Shown here piece after piece: positions 54,170 to 62,245 of a stretch of 63,353 nt of DNA; within the stretch, counting starts at the first letter, position 1; the number at the start of each line of letters is the position of its first letter. The stretch is taken from contig JAPPGP010000040.1 in the NCBI GenBank assembly GCA_028821395.1, forward strand, positions 1 through 63,353. Direction: 5' to 3'. The notes beneath the pieces are model-generated. The model was not told the DNA's origin, ran no database searches, and saw only the letters and a program-made list of their open reading frames with translations. Position numbers and translations under genes: made by a program. The stretch is from Defluviicoccus sp. GTDB taxonomy: Bacteria > Pseudomonadota > Alphaproteobacteria > MPNO01.

Positions 54170-54197
54170 AAAAAGGGCGCCGGTCTCTCCGGCGCCC
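54170..54197 (-). terminator. Rho-independent terminator on the minus strand
   Basis: GGGCGCCGG (54175-54183) and CCGGCGCCC (54189-54197) pair perfectly with a five-base loop. On the minus strand the hairpin is followed by five Ts. It ends transcription of the small minus-strand genes at 54242-54549 before the UbiD gene, so those small genes are probably expressed as a unit of their own. Confidence 0.75.
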
Positions 54198-54241
54198 CAT
54201 TTCTCGACCGTGGCAAATATAGACCAAGACGCGCCCCCGTT

Positions 54242-54376
54242 TCAGCCGAGACACCCAAAACACGCGATCTGTTTCAGAGCCTCCATCGCCAGGACCACGA
54301 GCGCGCCGATCAACATGGTGGCGACCAGAACATCGACCGCATGTCGCGCGATCTTTCTTCGATCCACTCCGAACAC
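54242..54376 (-). CDS. Small single-pass membrane protein
   Basis: A 44-residue protein from a GTG at 54376: VFGVDRRKIARHAVDVLVAT, then a hydrophobic helix (VLVATMLIGALVVLAMEAL), ending with QIACFGCLG. It has a basic N-terminus and one membrane helix. It starts 3 bp after the stop of the preceding frame (54380), and a strong terminator lies 45 bp downstream. Too short for family assignment; it could be a regulatory or toxin-like membrane peptide. Confidence 0.5.
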   Translation of the reverse strand: MFGVDRRKIARHAVDVLVATMLIGALVVLAMEALKQIACFGCLG

Positions 54377-54379
54377 GGC

Positions 54380-54549
54380 CTAAATCTCCAGAAACTGCCG
54401 CAGCGCCTTCTTCAGCCCGTCGTTGAGCGTTTTGGCAGCGCCGGGCGACAGGGCAAAGCGGATAACAGGCGCCCGCCCCGTTTCTCGATCGACGTCTGCC
54501 GAATTTCGAAGGCATGGAAATCGATGCCCACAAATTCGGGTGGGGTCTG
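54380..54549 (-). pseudogene. DUF3467-like small gene, probably frameshifted
   Basis: One minus-strand frame reads TPPEFVGIDFHAFEIRQ, and the next frame continues with RAPVIRFALSPGAAKTLNDG and LKKALRQFLEI up to the stop at 54380. Joined, they resemble a small DUF3467-type protein, whose members have a similar short beta-rich start and this helical ending. A frameshift near 54470 (in a GGGGCGGGCGCC run) separates them. I cannot tell a true frameshift from a sequencing error in this GC-rich run. No start codon is clear. Confidence 0.35.
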
Positions 54550-54675
54550 AAAGCGATCGCCGGCCTAGGTTCTGGCGATCGATCGCGGCACGCGGCCGGA
54601 TCCGCGGTGTCGTGGTGACCACGAACCGCGGATCGGGCGGCGACGACAGACGAGGACGGACCGGAGGAAATGACG

Positions 54676-55074
54676 ATGACCCGCGCTCTTGGCATCGTGA
54701 CAATCTGCCTGACGATTGCATTAGATCTATCGGGGGCCGCCGCCCAGAGCCGTATCACCGGCACCGGCGTCGGGCCGGAGGCCTGCGACAACCCCCGGGC
54801 GCGCTGCACGACGGACCGCGAGGGCAGACGCTGGTGCCAGCTACCCCGGCAGAGCCGGGTGCTGTGCGGCGATCCGCGCTTCCAGCTGCCGCAAGCCCGT
54901 ACGATCAGGAATATCCTTCCCGAGGCGATCCAGCGCTGCGTGGCCGCCGGCGTGCTCCGGCAGGGTCACTTCGCCGGCGAGGAGTCGCGGGCCGTGCTGA
55001 TGGCCGCGATCAGAGCGGAATGCAAGCGGGGCGGGTACCGGCCGTTCCTGGACCCGAGCTACGTGCCGAAATAG
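54676..55074 (+). CDS. Exported cysteine-containing protein of unknown function
   Basis: A 132-residue protein from the ATG at 54676, 8 bp after GGAGG (an ATG at 54670 is too close to that site). The signal peptide is ALGIVTICLTIALDLSGAAAQ. The mature part has six cysteines (CDNPRARC, WCQ, VLCGD, RCVAAG, ECKRGG), which could form disulfides in the periplasm. I recognise no family. It is divergent from the small minus-strand genes. Confidence 0.6.
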   Translation: MTRALGIVTICLTIALDLSGAAAQSRITGTGVGPEACDNPRARCTTDREGRRWCQLPRQSRVLCGDPRFQLPQARTIRNILPEAIQRCVAAGVLRQGHFAGEESRAVLMAAIRAECKRGGYRPFLDPSYVPK

Positions 55075-55295
55075 CGAATTCCGTTCGGGGAAATCGCCTG
55101 TTCGGAAATTGCAGGGACCATCCCACCCGTTTGGGTGGTCTCCCAGAGGATGGGGTGCCGCAGGTTCGACCGCTGGACGGCGGCGGTCAGCCGGACGGGC
55201 GCACGCGGTCGGGCGGCATTGTTCGACAGAACGGCACGGGACGACGATGAAAACAGGTTCGGATTCTCCGAAGGTTCGAAAATTGCGGCAAATCG

Positions 55296-56453
55296 ATGTC
55301 TGAGGCGGCGCGGGACGACCGGTTCGGACGGGTCGCCGGGAAAGGCGGGATATCGGAAGCCAGCGCCATCGGCCGCTCGATCCTCCGGAAAATCAAGCCG
55401 GAAACCGACGACGAAGGCTGGGAAAAGATCGCATTTGTTCTAAGCCGAGCTATCACGCCGACCCGTTTTTCCCTGTTGTTTCTGATGGTTTGCTGGCTCC
55501 TGCTGCGGTTCGTCTACATCAAGGCGGGCGCGACGCTGGACGTCGGCGAACTCGTCGTCTTCGCCTCGTCGATGATTTCGATCGTCGTCGCGTTCTACGT
55601 CATCCTTATTCTCCTGAAATGCACGATGTTCGTCGCTCTGATGCGCGGCTCGACGAGCTGTATCGTCCCATGGGGGCTGTTCGGCGTAATCGTCCTTGTT
55701 TGTCTCATATCGTTCGACGGGTTCGTACTTGCCGGAGCGAGCATTTATTCCCTGGCCGCGGCAAGCGACGTCGTCGCCATCGAAAATCTCAAGGCGCTGT
55801 TGGAAGGCTACAAGTTCATTCCGGCCGCGCCCGTCGTCCTGGCGATATTCGCGTCCGTGATCCCGTGGGACGCGATGCCCAAGATCCGTGCCCTGGACCT
55901 GCCGTTCGTCGCCTCCGTATGCATCGGGGTAACGGTCCTCGGATTCTACAGCTTCTTCTGGAAGTTCCTGCCGAAACACCTGTCCCTAGGCGGCATTCTG
56001 TTCGGAGCCGTCGGCGCGGGCGTACTGATCTTCTACATCGCCACGCCGGCCGCCCAATCTCCGGCGGCGCACGGCAAACTGCTGATCCGCGTGATGGTCA
56101 CGATCATCCTCACCTGCATCCTGCTGGCCGTTTACATGGATTACTGGAAAAAGGCGGCACGGGAATTCCTGTCGGACCCGCCCCAGGATGAGAGTGAGGC
56201 CGAGACGACCGCATCGACCCCCGATGCAGAAACGCCGGACGACGACCGCGACACCGCGACCGCCGAGGCCCGAAATCGGGCGGACGCGGCCCGGGAATAT
56301 GTCCGGCGATACAGGGAGAAAGACATCGGGTTGCTTCAACGGGTCGCGAACAGGGATCTGAGCCTGACGTATTTGCCTCCCGGGCATGTGGAGGTCGGTT
56401 TGTGGGTGTTTTTCGGGCTCGTCGTTGTCGGAGACGCGCTCGGTGGACACTGA
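55296..56453 (+). CDS. Multi-pass membrane protein of unknown function
   Basis: A 385-residue protein: a soluble N-terminus (1-50), about seven or eight transmembrane helices (for example FSLLFLMVCWLLLRFVY, MISIVVAFYVILILLKC, LFGVIVLVCLISFDGFVLAG, GILFGAVGAGVLIFYIA, VMVTIILTCILLAVYM), an acidic linker (about 280-315) and a C-terminal hydrophobic segment. No transport or enzyme motif is visible. Codon use is close to the neighbours but slightly AT-richer. It is convergent with the ligase/acyltransferase gene; the function cannot be inferred. Confidence 0.6.
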   Translation: MSEAARDDRFGRVAGKGGISEASAIGRSILRKIKPETDDEGWEKIAFVLSRAITPTRFSLLFLMVCWLLLRFVYIKAGATLDVGELVVFASSMISIVVAFYVILILLKCTMFVALMRGSTSCIVPWGLFGVIVLVCLISFDGFVLAGASIYSLAAASDVVAIENLKALLEGYKFIPAAPVVLAIFASVIPWDAMPKIRALDLPFVASVCIGVTVLGFYSFFWKFLPKHLSLGGILFGAVGAGVLIFYIATPAAQSPAAHGKLLIRVMVTIILTCILLAVYMDYWKKAAREFLSDPPQDESEAETTASTPDAETPDDDRDTATAEARNRADAAREYVRRYREKDIGLLQRVANRDLSLTYLPPGHVEVGLWVFFGLVVVGDALGGH

Positions 56454-56563
56454 CCCGAAGTTTCTCCCACGCCCCGCGACCAAATCCGAAGACTTGAGTG
56501 GACCGGTCCAAGAGACGGGGGAAGTCATCGGAATGACCGAGTGACGCCGAACACCGCGCCGGA

Positions 56564-59431
56564 TCATGTGGATGGTGAGCGCGGCGTCGTCCGGCGGTCC
56601 TCCAGCAGGGTCGCCTCGCCCGAGAGATCCGGCTCGCCGCAGCCGGCCAGGATCGCCGCGCGCGCGGCGTCGCGGAGCGCGATCGCGGCGTCGAAACCGT
56701 CCCTCTCCGCGAACAGCTTGGCGCCCAGCGTGACCTGCACGTCGCCCCGGCGGGGGAACCACTGCCCGCCGCGCAGCACCGACCGCGTCCCGCGCAGCGT
56801 CACCGGCACCACCGGCACCCCGGCGGCGGCGGCGGCGGCGAAGGCGCCGAGCCTGAAGTCGAGCAGGCCGGGGCGGCGGGTCAGCGTCCCTTCCGGGTAG
56901 ACCAGGAGCCGGCGGCCCGCGCGCGCCGCCGCGATGACGGCGTCGAGATCGCCCGCGCCGCGCGCGTCGTCGAACCGCTCGACGAAGATCGCGCCGAGCC
57001 GGCGCAGCAGCGTCCCGGCGAAGAGCTGCGGCGCCAGCTCAGCCTTGGCGACGAAGGCGGTCTCGCCGGGGAGCGCGGCGGCGAGCACCAGGCTGTCGAG
57101 ATAGCTGCAGTGATTGGCGACCAGGATGGCGCCGCGCCGCGGCACGGCCTCGCCGCTCACCGTCAGCCGCGTGAAGGTGAGCGACAGCATGGCGCGCGCG
57201 GAGGCATTGAGCACCCGCCAGCGCCAGGCGCGCCGGGGCAGCGCGACCGCAAGCGGCCAGACGGCGGCCGCCAGCGCCACCAGCACCGCCCACCAGTATC
57301 CGGCATAGGCGCGGCCCAGCATGAGGCGGCCGAAGGCGCGAAGCCGGGCCGCCGCCGCCGACAGCCGGAGCCCGAGCAGCTGCCGCCACGGCGCGGCGCC
57401 AGGCTCGTCGAGACGGCCCTCCAGATAGCGCTGGCGGGTGGCGGCGCGCCGGATCTTGCCGCTCGAGGTCTTGAGCACCGCGCGGGGCGGCGCGAGCACG
57501 ACGTCGTCCGGCGCGATGCCCGCCACATCCACCGCCGCCGCCTCGATGGCGCGCCTGAGCCGGTCGCGGGCAGTGCCGTCCTCCTCGCGGCTCTCGGCGA
57601 CCGCGACCAGCCGCTCTTCCCGGTCCGGCCCGGCGGCGGCGAAGACCGCGACGCAGCCGCGCCGGATGCCCGGAAGGTCGCCGATGGCGGCTTCGAGCTC
57701 GTGCGGATGGATGTTGCGCCCGCCGCGTATGACGACGTCCTTGATGCGGCCCGTCGGGTAGACCTCGCCCCCGGCGATGTATGCCAGGTCGCCGGTCTCC
57801 AGCCAGTCGCCGTCGAACAGGCCGCGCGTCGCCTCGGCGTTGTCGTGGTAGCCGGCGGTCGATGACGGGCCGGTGAATTGCAGCCGCCCCTGGCGGCGCT
57901 CCGGAACTTCGCGCCCCGCTTCGTCGACCACCCGGAGCTGATGCCCGGGGAGCGGCGAGCCGCAGGCGACGATCTCGACCGCATCGCCGTGCCCTTCCGC
58001 CACCGGCAACGCGCGCGACCGCTCCGCCAGCTCGGTCCGGTCGATGCGCTCGGCGAGCAGCCCCCTTCCGGGCCGGGGAAAGGCCAGCCCCACGCTGCTC
58101 TCGGCGAGGCCGTAGACCGGGGCGAGCGCCCCGGGATCGAAGCCATGCGCCTGGAAGCGCTGGCAGAACGCCCGCACCGAGGCGGCCCGCACCGGCTCCG
58201 CCCCGTTGACCACAATACGGGCCGAGCTCAGGTCGAGCCCCTCGATCGCGCCGTCGTCGATCCGCTCGACGCACAGGTCGAAGGCGAAGTTGGGCGCGCC
58301 CGAAAGCGTCGCCCGCCGGTCGTGGATCTCCCACAGCCAGCTCTCCGGGCGCGCCAGGAAGATCAGCGGCGAGGCGATCGAGACCGGCACCGCGAAGTGG
58401 AGGCTGCCGAGCCAGGCGCCGATCAGCCCCATGTCGTGGTAGAGCGGAAGCCAGCTCACGAACACGTCGCGGCCCGGCTCGGCCTCCATCGCCCGGCCCA
58501 TGGCGCGAATGTTGGCGAGCAGGTTGGCGTGGCTCAGTACCACGCCCTTCGGGTCGCCGGTGCTGCCCGAGGTGTACTGGAGAAAGGCGACGTCTCCCGC
58601 GCCGGGCGCCGGGGCGGCCTCCGGCGTGCCGCGCCCGCCGAGCCCCTCGACGGTCTCGATCGCGCGAAGACTCGCGACGTGCGCGCGCAGGAAGGCCGCG
58701 AGAGCCCGCGCCTCCGGGACGGTGATCAGCAATTGGGCTCCCGCGTTGGCGAGAATCGCGGCCTGACGGCGCAGATGGTCGGCGAGCTGCGACGGCCGCG
58801 CCGGGGGGTAGATCGGAACCGGCACGCAGCCGGCGTAGAGGATCCCGAAGAAGGCGTGCAGAAACCCGGCGCAGGTGGGCAGCATCAGCGCCACGCGGCC
58901 GCCCCGCACGACGCCGGCGTCGAGAATGCCGCCGGAGACCGCCAGCGCCGCCTCGCGCAGCCTTGCGTAGGTGACGGTCTCGACATGGTCCTCCCGTTCC
59001 CTGAGCCAGGCGTGGACGCGGCCGGGGTGCGCTTCGGCGTGCCAGTCGAGCATCTCGGTCAGGGTCGCCGCGGCCTCCGGTATCGATTCGACCGGACCCG
59101 GGGCGGCATCCGCCGGCGGAGTCGGTGCCGCGCGCCCGGGCGGCGCGCCGGCCGCTTGCAGCGCGCGCCACAGATCGGCCGGGGTCTCCGCTTCCGCCAG
59201 CGTGGAAGCGGGAAGGCCGACCGAGAAATTCCGCTCGATGCGCCGCAGCAGCTCGGCCCGTCCCAGGCTGTCGAAGCCGAGATCCTCGCCCAGCCTGCTG
59301 TCGAGGGAGACGCGCGGGGTATCGCGCGCGGACCGGAGCTCGCGCGACAGGGTTGCGATCAGGTGCAGCAGAGGCGCCGCATCGCCGGGGGCACTCGCGC
59401 CGTCACGCGATCCCGTGAAGCCGTTCTCCAT
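56564..59431 (-). CDS. Three-domain carrier, fatty acyl-AMP ligase and acyltransferase protein (carrier first)
   Basis: A 955-residue fusion. An acyl carrier protein is at about 20-95 (S55 in LGFDSL). A fatty acyl-AMP ligase-like adenylation domain is at about 125-670 (YTSGSTGDPKG at 286-296, SWLPLYHDMGLIG typical of FAAL-type ligases, TGDLAYI, and lysine K659 in TSSGKIRR). A PlsC-type acyltransferase is at about 745-930 (NHCSYLD with H774 and D779, YPEGTLTR at 845-852), preceded by a hydrophobic stretch (AVLVALAAAVWPLAVAL). It probably activates a fatty acid, loads it on the carrier and transfers it to a lipid acceptor at the membrane. The other fusion at 27897-30482 has the ligase first. 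Confidence 0.88.
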   Translation of the reverse strand: MENGFTGSRDGASAPGDAAPLLHLIATLSRELRSARDTPRVSLDSRLGEDLGFDSLGRAELLRRIERNFSVGLPASTLAEAETPADLWRALQAAGAPPGRAAPTPPADAAPGPVESIPEAAATLTEMLDWHAEAHPGRVHAWLREREDHVETVTYARLREAALAVSGGILDAGVVRGGRVALMLPTCAGFLHAFFGILYAGCVPVPIYPPARPSQLADHLRRQAAILANAGAQLLITVPEARALAAFLRAHVASLRAIETVEGLGGRGTPEAAPAPGAGDVAFLQYTSGSTGDPKGVVLSHANLLANIRAMGRAMEAEPGRDVFVSWLPLYHDMGLIGAWLGSLHFAVPVSIASPLIFLARPESWLWEIHDRRATLSGAPNFAFDLCVERIDDGAIEGLDLSSARIVVNGAEPVRAASVRAFCQRFQAHGFDPGALAPVYGLAESSVGLAFPRPGRGLLAERIDRTELAERSRALPVAEGHGDAVEIVACGSPLPGHQLRVVDEAGREVPERRQGRLQFTGPSSTAGYHDNAEATRGLFDGDWLETGDLAYIAGGEVYPTGRIKDVVIRGGRNIHPHELEAAIGDLPGIRRGCVAVFAAAGPDREERLVAVAESREEDGTARDRLRRAIEAAAVDVAGIAPDDVVLAPPRAVLKTSSGKIRRAATRQRYLEGRLDEPGAAPWRQLLGLRLSAAAARLRAFGRLMLGRAYAGYWWAVLVALAAAVWPLAVALPRRAWRWRVLNASARAMLSLTFTRLTVSGEAVPRRGAILVANHCSYLDSLVLAAALPGETAFVAKAELAPQLFAGTLLRRLGAIFVERFDDARGAGDLDAVIAAARAGRRLLVYPEGTLTRRPGLLDFRLGAFAAAAAAGVPVVPVTLRGTRSVLRGGQWFPRRGDVQVTLGAKLFAERDGFDAAIALRDAARAAILAGCGEPDLSGEATLLEDRRTTPRSPST

Positions 59432-59476
59432 GGCGAAGCCAACCTCGCATGTCCGGCCGGCCCGAAGGGACGCGCC

Positions 59477-60028
59477 CTAATCCGCGAGATGCGACGGCCA
59501 GTCGGAAGGAGCCTCGGCGTCGACCACGTTGGCCATCATCGCGGTCTTGCAGAAATGGCCGATCGCGCCGACCACATCGGCCATGCGGCGATAGCCCAGC
59601 ACCTCCTCGGCGGCGGCGAACCCGTCCGCGCCCAGCGTGCCGGTCTCCAGCAGCTCGCTCGCCGCGTCGTGGACGATTTCGTCCTCGCGGCTGGCGAAGC
59701 CGGGCCGTTCGCGGATGTTCACCGCGTCGACGACGGCACGATCCAGCCCGGCCTCCAGCGCCATCCGCGCCTGCGCCGCCCAGGGATAGGCGGCGTTCCA
59801 GCGCCTGGCCGTCAGCAGCGCCACCAGGCGAAGCTGGGGCAGGGTGAGCGAGCAGCGGTTCTCGAAATAGTCGGTCGCCGAGTTGTTGGTCTCCCACATC
59901 CCCGGCGCATGGGCATAGCCGACGGCGGGCCCGCGCCCGACCCGCCCGGTCGCCGCCACGGTCTCGTCGTAGACCCGCTTTCCCTCGTCGTCCATCTCGT
60001 CGCGGGTGATCGCAGGTATTCTCGACAT
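59477..60028 (-). CDS. Carboxymuconolactone decarboxylase-like (AhpD-superfamily) protein
   Basis: A 183-residue helical protein from the ATG at 60028 (MSRIPAITRDEM). It has the CMD-type sequence around LRLVALLTARRWNAAYPWAA, with the following helix ARMALEAGLDRAVVDAVN, but lacks the CxxC of peroxide-reducing AhpD. Members decarboxylate gamma-carboxymuconolactone or have unassigned roles. It lies 26 bp after the VOC gene on the same strand, and before the ligase fusion. Confidence 0.8.
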   Translation of the reverse strand: MSRIPAITRDEMDDEGKRVYDETVAATGRVGRGPAVGYAHAPGMWETNNSATDYFENRCSLTLPQLRLVALLTARRWNAAYPWAAQARMALEAGLDRAVVDAVNIRERPGFASREDEIVHDAASELLETGTLGADGFAAAEEVLGYRRMADVVGAIGHFCKTAMMANVVDAEAPSDWPSHLAD

Positions 60029-60054
60029 GCTCGGGCTCCCTGTGATGGCCGGAA

Positions 60055-60438
60055 TCAGACCGGCCGGCCGCCGGTGTGGGAAGAGGTGATCTTGAGGCGA
60101 TAGCCGTCGGGGAAGGGGATGGTGAAGGACGAGTGGACCGACCCCGAGGCGATCTCCGACGGCTCCAGCCCCATCTCGCGGTAGCGCGCATGGGTCGCCC
60201 GGACGTCGTCGACCATCAGGTCGATCGGCGCCATCTGGCCCGGCGCGATCTCGTGCTCCCCGGCGCGGACGATCAGATGGGTGCCGCCGCGCAGCTCCAG
60301 CACCGCGAACGACTCGTGGCGCGTCACCCGGCGGACGCCCAGCCGCTCCAGGAGGTCGCACGCCGCGTCGAGGCTGTTCACGTCCAGCCTGACATGGCCG
60401 ATCGCCACCTCGGGTCTGGGATCGTTCGGCTCCGCCAT
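60055..60438 (-). CDS. VOC superfamily protein
   Basis: A 127-residue single-domain VOC protein from the ATG at 60438 (MAEPNDPRPE). The two short modules start IGHVRLDVNSL and PIDLMVDDVRA. Likely metal ligands are His in GHVRL and in GTHLIVR, and a glutamate may be missing, so activity is uncertain. It is co-directional with the CMD-like gene. It is convergent-adjacent to the PLP enzyme at 60537, whose start lies 99 bp away on the other strand. Confidence 0.75.
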   Translation of the reverse strand: MAEPNDPRPEVAIGHVRLDVNSLDAACDLLERLGVRRVTRHESFAVLELRGGTHLIVRAGEHEIAPGQMAPIDLMVDDVRATHARYREMGLEPSEIASGSVHSSFTIPFPDGYRLKITSSHTGGRPV

Positions 60439-60536
60439 GGCGCTCCTCCGGCGTTGCTTCGACCGGGCCGAGGGTGACTCGAAACCGCCGTCCAGGCAAT
60501 CCGGCATGCGGGCGGTATCGTGGTACAAGCTATGCC

Positions 60537-61490
60537 ATGCGCATCCCGACCCATGACGACGTCAAGGCCGCGCATGAGCGGATCGCGCCGCATGTCCACC
60601 GCACCCCGGTGTTGACCTCGGCCTCGCTCGACCGCCTGGCCGGAGCCGGGCTGTTCTTCAAATGCGAGAACTTCCAGCGCGCCGGCGCGTTCAAGGCGCG
60701 TGGCGCGTCGAACGCGGTGTTCGGCCTGTCCGACGCGGAGGCGGGGAAGGGGGTGGCGACGCACAGCTCGGGCAACCACGCCCAGGCGCTCGCCTGGGCC
60801 GCGAGGCGGCGCGGCATTCCCTGCCACGTGGTGATGCCGGACGATGCCGTCGCGGCCAAGAAGCAGGCTGTGGCGGGCTATGGCGGCAGGATCGTCGAAT
60901 GCGAACCGTCCTATCCGGCGCGCGAGGCGGCGCTCGCCGGGGTGCTGGAGGAGACCGGCGCCGCCTTCGTCCACCCCTACGACGATCCCCGGGTGATCGC
61001 CGGCCAGGCCACCTGCGCGGTGGAGCTGATGGACCAGACCCGCGGGCTCGACGCCGTCATCGCACCCATCGGCGGCGGCGGCATGGTGTCGGGGATCTGC
61101 CTGGCGCTGTCCGCCGTCGCCCCGGACACGGCGGTCTACGCCGCCGAGCCCGAGCAGGCCGACGATGCCGCGCGCAGCCTGCGCGCCGGGCGGATCGTGG
61201 CGGGCGTGGCGCCGCAGACCATCGCCGACGGGCTCAAGGCGCCGCTCGGGGATCTCACCTGGCACTTCGTCTCCAGCCGCGTCGCCGACATCCTCACCGT
61301 TTCGGAACGCGAGATCGTCGAGGCGATGAAGCTCATGTGGACCCGGCTCAAGACGGTGGTCGAGCCGTCGAGCGCGGTGCCGCTCGCCGCGATCCTCAAG
61401 CACGGCCGGGTCTTCGCGGGCAGGCGGGTCGGCGTCGTGGTCACCGGCGGCAATGTCGATCCCGACCGGCTGCCCTGGATGGCCGGTTGA
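60537..61490 (+). CDS. Threonine/serine dehydratase-like PLP enzyme
   Basis: A 317-residue fold-type II pyridoxal-phosphate enzyme. The cofactor lysine is K53 in GAFKARGA. The substrate loop is SSGNHAQALA (77-86), and the phosphate-binding loop is GGGGMVSG (about 180-187). Members deaminate threonine or serine, or racemise serine. There is no C-terminal regulatory ACT domain, so it is a catabolic or racemase-like form. The ATG at 60537 is right for the family. The activity on a particular amino acid is not shown by the sequence. Confidence 0.88.
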   Translation: MRIPTHDDVKAAHERIAPHVHRTPVLTSASLDRLAGAGLFFKCENFQRAGAFKARGASNAVFGLSDAEAGKGVATHSSGNHAQALAWAARRRGIPCHVVMPDDAVAAKKQAVAGYGGRIVECEPSYPAREAALAGVLEETGAAFVHPYDDPRVIAGQATCAVELMDQTRGLDAVIAPIGGGGMVSGICLALSAVAPDTAVYAAEPEQADDAARSLRAGRIVAGVAPQTIADGLKAPLGDLTWHFVSSRVADILTVSEREIVEAMKLMWTRLKTVVEPSSAVPLAAILKHGRVFAGRRVGVVVTGGNVDPDRLPWMAG

Positions 61491-61547
61491 TGCCGGGCCG
61501 CCGTCCGATATGATCGGGAAGCGAGCGAGTACGGGGGTGGGATCCAA

Positions 61548-61982
61548 ATGGCACAGCGGGATTGGGCGAGGGATCACGTCAGGCGGTACCGCCAGACCGG
61601 CGGCGCCGACGGGCATATCTGGAAGGGGCATGACGGGAGGGGCAACTTCCCCTGCCTGCTGCTGACCACCACCGGGCGCAGGACCGGCGAGCCGCGGACG
61701 ACGCCGCTGATCTACGGCTGCGACGGGTCGGACTACATCGTCGTCGCCTCCCAGGGCGGGCGGCCCGAGCACCCGCATTGGTACCTCAACCTGGCGGCCG
61801 ACCCGACGGTGGACGTGCAGGTCGAGGCGGTATCCTTCGCCGCCACCGCGCGCGCCGCGCAAGGCGGGTATCGCGAGCGGCTGTGGCAGATGATGGCCGC
61901 GGTCTACCCGCCCTACGAGGACTACCGGGAGAAGGCCGCCGCGACCCGCGAGATCCCGGTCGTGGTGCTGTCCCGGGCGTAG
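61548..61982 (+). CDS. F420-type (deazaflavin-dependent) nitroreductase-like protein
   Basis: A 144-residue split-barrel protein of the deazaflavin-dependent nitroreductase family. Its members bind F420 or a related cofactor and reduce quinones or nitro groups. Family motifs are present: LLLTTTGRRTGEPRTTPLIY, VVASQGGRPEHPHWYLNL and DPTVDVQV. It follows the PLP enzyme on the same strand by 57 bp. Whether this organism makes F420 cannot be judged from the window. A hairpin follows its stop. Confidence 0.85.
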   Translation: MAQRDWARDHVRRYRQTGGADGHIWKGHDGRGNFPCLLLTTTGRRTGEPRTTPLIYGCDGSDYIVVASQGGRPEHPHWYLNLAADPTVDVQVEAVSFAATARAAQGGYRERLWQMMAAVYPPYEDYREKAAATREIPVVVLSRA

Positions 61983-61990
61983 CCGCCGCG

Positions 61991-62011
61991 CCGCGTCCCG
62001 CCGGGACGCGG
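61991..62011 (+). terminator. Strong hairpin after the F420-type gene
   Basis: CCGCGTCCC pairs perfectly with GGGACGCGG (9 bp, loop GCC). No T tract follows, so termination would need help, but it lies directly after the stop at 61982 and probably ends or stabilises the upstream transcript. Confidence 0.5.
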
Positions 62012-62104
62012 GTCCGGATTCGGGGCGAAAGGGTGTTTCGCGCGGGCGGCTTAGCGTTTGCGGCAAGTTCTCGATGCGGTGGATAGGTCAACAAGGTTGA
62101 CCAT

Positions 62105-62120
62105 TGTTTCACGTGAAACA
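62105..62120. promoter_or_regulatory. parS: Perfect parS (ParB-binding) palindrome
   Basis: The 16-bp TGTTTCACGTGAAACA is a perfect palindrome and matches the bacterial chromosomal parS consensus. ParB binds it and spreads to guide chromosome segregation, and such sites lie close to the replication origin. It is in the intergenic stretch between the F420-type gene and the universal stress gene. parA, parB and rsmG are not in the window; the site places this segment in the origin-proximal part of a chromosome or large replicon. Confidence 0.9.
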
Positions 62121-62245
62121 TTAGGCCCGCCCCCGGCCGGCTCCCGGCGGCCTCGGGAAAGCCGCCCATATCGCATTCGCCGGTTCGCGCCTATATTGAG
62201 GGGAGGAAGGCAGGACTTTACCGCGCCCGGCGGTGGGGAGGTGCG

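Noticed and set aside
60537..61490. Biosynthetic threonine deaminase (ilvA)
   Set aside because: No C-terminal ACT-type regulatory domain and only 317 residues, so it is better described as a dehydratase or racemase-like PLP enzyme.
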